Shown here in pieces: positions 60,045 through 64,000 of a stretch of DNA of 64,000 nt. Each line of letters opens with the position of its first letter. Position 1 is the stretch's first letter. The stretch is taken from NCBI GenBank assembly GCA_963708095.1, contig OY970182.1, forward strand, positions 62,001-126,000, written 5' to 3'. Both the position numbers and the translations under genes were made by a program. This DNA is from JAJZVS01 sp963708095 (GTDB lineage: Bacteria > Pseudomonadota > Alphaproteobacteria > Acetobacterales > Acetobacteraceae). The notes below the pieces were generated by a model. It ran no database searches and was not told the DNA's origin. It saw nothing but the letters and a program-made list of their open reading frames with translations.

Positions 60045-61592
60045 CAGCGCTCCTCCGACAGCAGGCTGAGCTGGCGGTCCGCATTGTCCCCCTGGTCCGG
60101 CAGGGCGATCGGATAATCCCCGGTGAAGCAGGCATCGCAATAATGCGGCGCGTCGGGATCCCGCCCCGGCTTGCCGAGCGCGCGATAGAGCCCGTCGATC
60201 GACACGAAGGCCAGGCTGTCGGCGCCGATCTGCCGCGCCATCTCGTCCACGCTGAAGCGCGCGGCGAGCAGCTTGCTCCGCTCCGGCGTGTCGATCCCGT
60301 AGAAGCAGGAATGCGTGGTGGGCGGCGAGGAGATGCGCATGTGCACTTCCCGCGCGCCGGCCGCGCGCACCATCTCGACGATCTTGCGGCTGGTGGTGCC
60401 GCGGACGATCGAAATCGTCGACCAGCACCACCCGCTGCCCGGCCAGGATGGCGCGGTTGGCGGAGTGCTTCAGCTTCACGCCCAGGTTGCGGATATGGTC
60501 GGTCGGCTCGATGAACGTGCGCCCGACATAGTGGTTGCGAATGATCCCTAGCTCGAACGGGATGCCGCTTTCGGCGGAATACCCCATCGCCGCCGGCACG
60601 CCGGAATCGGGCACCGGCACGATCACGTCGGCCGGCACGGCGGATTCGCGTGCCAGCTCGGTGCCGATCCGCTTGCGCGCGGCGTAGACGGGCGTGCCCT
60701 CCATCACCGAATCCGGCCGGGCGAAGTAGATGTATTCGAACACGCAGAACCGCTCTGGGACGCGGGAGAACGGCTTGATGCTGCGCACCCCCTGGTCGTT
60801 GATCACCACGATCTCGCCCGGCTCCACGTCGCGGATGAAATCGGCGCCGACGATATCGAGTGCGCAGCTTTCGGATGCGAGCACCCAGCCGCCCGAGCCC
60901 TCGCTGCCATGCACGCGCCCCAGGATCAGCGGGCGCACGCCGAGCGGATCGCGCACGCCCATCAACGCCTCGTTCGACAGCGCGACCAGCGAATAGGCGC
61001 CGACCACCTGCTTCAGCGCGTCGATCAGCCGATCGACCACGGTCGAATAGAGGCTGATCGCGATCAGGTGGACGAACACTTCCGAATCAGTGGTGGACTG
61101 GAACAGGCAACCGCGGCGGACCAGGGCGCGGTGCAGCACATGCGCGTTGGTGAGATTGCCGTTGTGCGCGACTGCGAAGCCGCCGAACTCGAAATCGGCA
61201 TACAGCGGCTGGACGTTGCGCAGGATGGTCTCGCCCGTCGTGGCGTAGCGGTTGTGGCCGATCGCGGTCCGCCCGGGCAGGGAGGCGATGACGCGGGCGT
61301 CGCTGAAATTGTCGCCCACCAGGCCGAGCCCTTTGTGGGAATGGAAGCGGGCGCCGTCGAAGGTGACGATCCCCGTCGCTTCCTGGCCGCGGTGCTGTAG
61401 CGCGTGCAGGCCGAGCGCGGTGACCGCTGCGGCGTCCGGCGTGTTCCATACGCCGAAGACGCCGCATTCCTCGTGGAAACCGTCGTCATCGGAAGACGCC
61501 GGGTGGGAAGGCATCAGGTCGGAAGGCGTCGGATCGGGAAGACTCGGGGGATCGGGAAGAATCGGGCCGGAACGAACGGGCTCGGTCATCAT
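60044..61592 (-). pseudogene. purF: Amidophosphoribosyltransferase with an apparent one-base frameshift
   Basis: PurF makes phosphoribosylamine from glutamine and PRPP in the first step of purine synthesis. The N-terminal Ntn hydrolase part is intact (catalytic Cys in EECGVFGVWNTPDA after a Pro/Ser/Asp-rich lead, then HALQHRGQEATGI, IGHNRYATTGET, AHNGNLTNAHV). The PRPP domain runs to AGQRVVLVDD. There the frame leaves the family at an extra base in an AAA run (60412-60414, plus strand). Deleting one restores SIVRGTTSRKIVEMVRAAGA and then SSPPTTHSCFYG, through the normal C-terminus. It is either a real mutation or a sequence error; the flanks are healthy. Confidence 0.9.
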
Positions 61593-62194
61593 CGGCTCTC
61601 CTGGTTCTGCTCCGGCGCGGGGGTGCCGCGTCCGAGCGCCATGCCGCGGGGGCGCGCCTGCAGCAGGGTGTCGACCGAGGGCACGGGGTCGTCCGGCGGC
61701 GGGCTGATCCGGGGACGTTCGGCCTCCGGCAGCCAGTCGACCGCCCAGATGGCCCCTTGATAGGCAAAGGGCACGGCGCGGGACGCCTGCACCACCGGCG
61801 GCCATTGGTCGATCGGGATCACCATCTGCGCCAGGATATAGGCCAGCACCACCAGCACCGCACCCCGGGCCACCCCGAACAACAGCCCCAGGCTGCGATC
61901 AAGGCTGCCCAGGCCGACCCGGTGCACGCCTTTGGCGATCAGATGGGTGATGATCAGCAGAACCACCAGGGAGGCGAGAAACGCCGCGCCGAAGGCGATC
62001 GGGCTGGCCAGGGTGGGATCGTTCGGCAGCCAGTCCCGTACCTTCGCCGTCAGCACGGGATGGGCCCAGACGGCCACTCCCCCGGCGCCGATCCAGGCGG
62101 CGATGCCGAGCACTTCACGCACGAAGCCGCGCAGCAGGCCGAGCAGGGCGGAGACGCCGAGTCCCACCAGGATCACGACGTCCACCCAGGTCAT
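61589..62194 (-). CDS. cvpA: CvpA-family membrane protein
   Basis: CvpA-like proteins are four-helix inner-membrane proteins associated with colicin V production and envelope stress, often next to purF. The 201-residue protein shows WVDVVILVGLGVSALLGLLR, GFVREVLGIAAWIGAGGVAV, FLASLVVLLIITHLIAKGVH and SLDRSLGLLFGVARGAVLVV, which match the family. A Pro-rich tail follows. It overlaps purF by four bases (ATGA), as in many proteobacteria. Confidence 0.93.
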   Translation of the reverse strand: MTWVDVVILVGLGVSALLGLLRGFVREVLGIAAWIGAGGVAVWAHPVLTAKVRDWLPNDPTLASPIAFGAAFLASLVVLLIITHLIAKGVHRVGLGSLDRSLGLLFGVARGAVLVVLAYILAQMVIPIDQWPPVVQASRAVPFAYQGAIWAVDWLPEAERPRISPPPDDPVPSVDTLLQARPRGMALGRGTPAPEQNQESR

Positions 62195-62264
62195 TCCGTG
62201 CCTCCCGCGCCAAGCGCGGGTTTATCGGAGCGGCGGGGCCGGGCCAAGCCGGTGTTCGGCCGCG

Positions 62265-63662
62265 TCATCCCGCGTCCTGCGCGGTCTCGGGGGCGGAGAC
62301 GAAGTGCGCCACGAGATCGGCCAGGTGGCCGATCTCGTCGAGCCGCAGACCAGTCGGCGCTGCCGGCGCGCGGCCGCCGCGGGCCAGCCGGCGCGGCAGG
62401 CAGACGGTGTCGAAGCCGAGCTTGGCCGCTTCCTTGAGCCGCGCCTCCGCCTGCGCGACCTGGCGCACCTCTCCCGACAACCCGACTTCACCGAAATAGA
62501 CCGTGCCCGGGTGGGTCGGCCGGTCCGACGCGGCCGAGGCGATCGCCGCCGCCACCGCCAGATCGGCCGCCGGCTCGGTCACGCGCAATCCGCCGGCGAC
62601 GTTGAGATACACGTCCGACGCCGACAGCCGCAGCCCGCAGCGGGTTTCCAGCACCGCGAGCAACATGGAGAGCCGCCCGCTGTCCCAGCCGATCACCGAC
62701 CGCCGCGGCGCCCCGCCCGCGTTCGGCGCCAGCAGCGCCTGCACCTCCAGCAGCACCGGGCGGGTGCCTTCCAGGCCGGCGAACACCGCGCTGCCGGCGA
62801 CGTTGCCGCGCCGCTCGGCGAGGAACAGAGCCGACGGGTTGGCGACCTCGGCGAGGCCGCGGTCGGTCATCTCGAACACGCCGATCTCGTCGGTGGCGCC
62901 GAACCGGTTCTTCACGGCGCGCAGGATGCGGAACTGATGCCCGCGCTCGCCTTCGAAATAAAGGACGGCATCGACCATGTGTTCCAGCAAGCGCGGGCCG
63001 GCGAGCGCGCCGTCCTTGGTGACGTGGCCGACCAGCACCAGCGCGAAGCCGCGGGATTTCGCCAGCCGGATCAGCTCGAAGGCGGCGGCGCGCACCTGGG
63101 TGACGGTGCCCGGGGCGCTGTCGATCGAATCGAGCCACATGGTCTGGATCGAATCGATCACCACCAGCGCGGCCGGCGTCTGCTCCAGGGTGGCGGCGAT
63201 GTCGCGCAGGTTCACCGCCGCAGCGAGGCCGAGCGGGGCGGCGGCGACCCCCAGCCGGCGCGCGCGCAGCCGCACCTGATCGATGGATTCCTCGCCGGTG
63301 ACATACAGAACCTGGCGCCCGGCAGATGCGAGGCGGGCCGCGGCCTGTAACAACAGCGTGGATTTGCCGATCCCCGGATCGCCGCCGACGAGCACCGCGG
63401 AAGCCTCCACCAGCCCGCCGCCCAGCACCCGATCAAGCTCGGCCATGCCGGTTTCGGTGCGCGGCGGCGGGGCGGTGCTGCCGGTGAGCGGCACGATCTC
63501 GACCGAGCGGCCGGGCGGGGCCTTGTTGGCAGGGCCGGGCCGGGTTTCCACCGCTTCCTCGGCGATGCTGTTCCAGGCGCCGCACGCCTCGCAGCGGCCG
63601 GCCCATTTGGCGGTGGCGGCGCCGCAGGCGGCACAGAGGAAGCGGAGGGTAGGTTTGGCCAC
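62265..63662 (-). CDS. radA: DNA repair protein RadA
   Basis: RadA (Sms) is a RecA-like branch-migration helicase. The 465-residue protein has an N-terminal zinc finger (FLCAACGAATAKWAGRCEAC), Walker A in LVGGDPGIGKSTLLLQAAAR, Walker B in AALVVIDSIQTMW, the RadA-specific KNRFGATDEIGVF, and a C-terminal Lon-like domain with PTHPGTVYFGEVGLSGEVRQ. All catalytic motifs are intact. It heads the radA-cvpA-purF-SDR block. Confidence 0.97.
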   Translation of the reverse strand: MAKPTLRFLCAACGAATAKWAGRCEACGAWNSIAEEAVETRPGPANKAPPGRSVEIVPLTGSTAPPPRTETGMAELDRVLGGGLVEASAVLVGGDPGIGKSTLLLQAAARLASAGRQVLYVTGEESIDQVRLRARRLGVAAAPLGLAAAVNLRDIAATLEQTPAALVVIDSIQTMWLDSIDSAPGTVTQVRAAAFELIRLAKSRGFALVLVGHVTKDGALAGPRLLEHMVDAVLYFEGERGHQFRILRAVKNRFGATDEIGVFEMTDRGLAEVANPSALFLAERRGNVAGSAVFAGLEGTRPVLLEVQALLAPNAGGAPRRSVIGWDSGRLSMLLAVLETRCGLRLSASDVYLNVAGGLRVTEPAADLAVAAAIASAASDRPTHPGTVYFGEVGLSGEVRQVAQAEARLKEAAKLGFDTVCLPRRLARGGRAPAAPTGLRLDEIGHLADLVAHFVSAPETAQDAG

Positions 63663-63791
63663 GAAGCTGAGCGACTCGCTGGATATTCCGCGACGGGTGT
63701 GTCCGGATCGGGTGTTGCGTAACGCACCCGGGTCCGGATCGCCAGCTTCGCAACAGCCGGCGGTGGCCCAAGGACAGCGCGTCCCCCGCCC

Positions 63792-64000
63792 CTACTCCGC
63801 CGCCATTGCCGCCATCCGCGCCCGCATCGCCCAGTGCCAGGCCACCAGCCCCGCCGCGAGCACCACCGGCGGCAGCACGGCAAGGTTCAGCGCCCGCCAG
63901 CCCAGGGTCGCCTCGATCGCGCCGGAGGCCAGGATCGACAGCGCCACCGACCCGAACACGATGAAGTCGTTGGTCGCCTGCACCCGCACCCGCTCATGCG
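63792..64000 (-). CDS. Probable MFS transporter C-terminus (partial)
   Basis: This frame continues past the right edge. The visible C-terminal 69 residues include HERVRVQATNDFIVFGSVAL, a helix SGAIEATLGWRALNLAVLPP and a final helix VLAAGLVAWHWAMRARMAA. The pattern resembles the last two helices of an MFS transporter. Only the end is in view, so substrate and family cannot be given. Confidence 0.55.
   Translation of the reverse strand, partial: HERVRVQATNDFIVFGSVALSILASGAIEATLGWRALNLAVLPPVVLAAGLVAWHWAMRARMAAMAAE

Overview
The window is high-GC DNA with overlapping, operon-packed genes and an alphaproteobacterial gene complement. A hopanoid gene (hpnH), a cytochrome bo3 operon, a DhnA-type class I aldolase, zapA, pdxJ-thiE and a radA-cvpA-purF-SDR block together suggest Rhodospirillales, most likely Acetobacteraceae. 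That placement is inferred from gene content, not from a database search.

Layout: 1-8641 (minus strand) is a nearly complete tad/cpa type IVc pilus locus, flp-tadV-cpaB-cpaC-cpaD-cpaE-tadA-tadB-tadC-tadD. Most genes overlap by about 4 bases, and a strong hairpin separates the pilin gene from the machinery genes. 9074-12823 (plus) holds a family-2 glycosyltransferase, a DedA/VTT membrane protein, ispH and hpnH, which is isoprenoid and hopanoid related. A TonB-like protein and a zinc alcohol dehydrogenase converge on a terminator near 14165. 15373-18466 looks like a small catabolic unit: an MFS importer and a phytanoyl-CoA-dioxygenase-like protein, divergent from an IclR regulator. Next come a GNAT/SDR pair, a two-gene Ku/LigD-polymerase end-joining operon and an ECF sigma factor.

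24256-31400 is a mobile-DNA zone. A 3' half of tRNA-Val(CAC), probably an attachment-site scar, is followed by IS1182-, IS701- and IS630-type elements lying end to end. A tyrosine integrase with a small overlapping upstream ORF comes next, then an internally deleted IS6-type element that abuts a truncated second IS630 copy. Beyond it are the cyoABCD operon (minus) and a divergent MocR-type regulator (plus), a 191-bp MITE built from one end of the IS630 element, an Asp/Glu racemase, an enoyl-CoA hydratase, and an IS5 element split by an IS1111-type insertion.

42753-64000 is mostly chromosomal core: an ArsR/AHSA1/DUF1801 operon, a cyclase-family hydrolase, two membrane glycosyltransferase-like proteins, a TPR glycosyltransferase, pdxJ-thiE-fba, zapA, a cold-shock gene, a PmtA-like methyltransferase, ilvD, an FAD reductase and the radA-cvpA-purF-SDR block. 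purF carries an apparent single-base frameshift. No rRNA, intact tRNA, CRISPR array or replication origin was recognised. Short tandem repeats of 12-19 bp recur in and between genes throughout.
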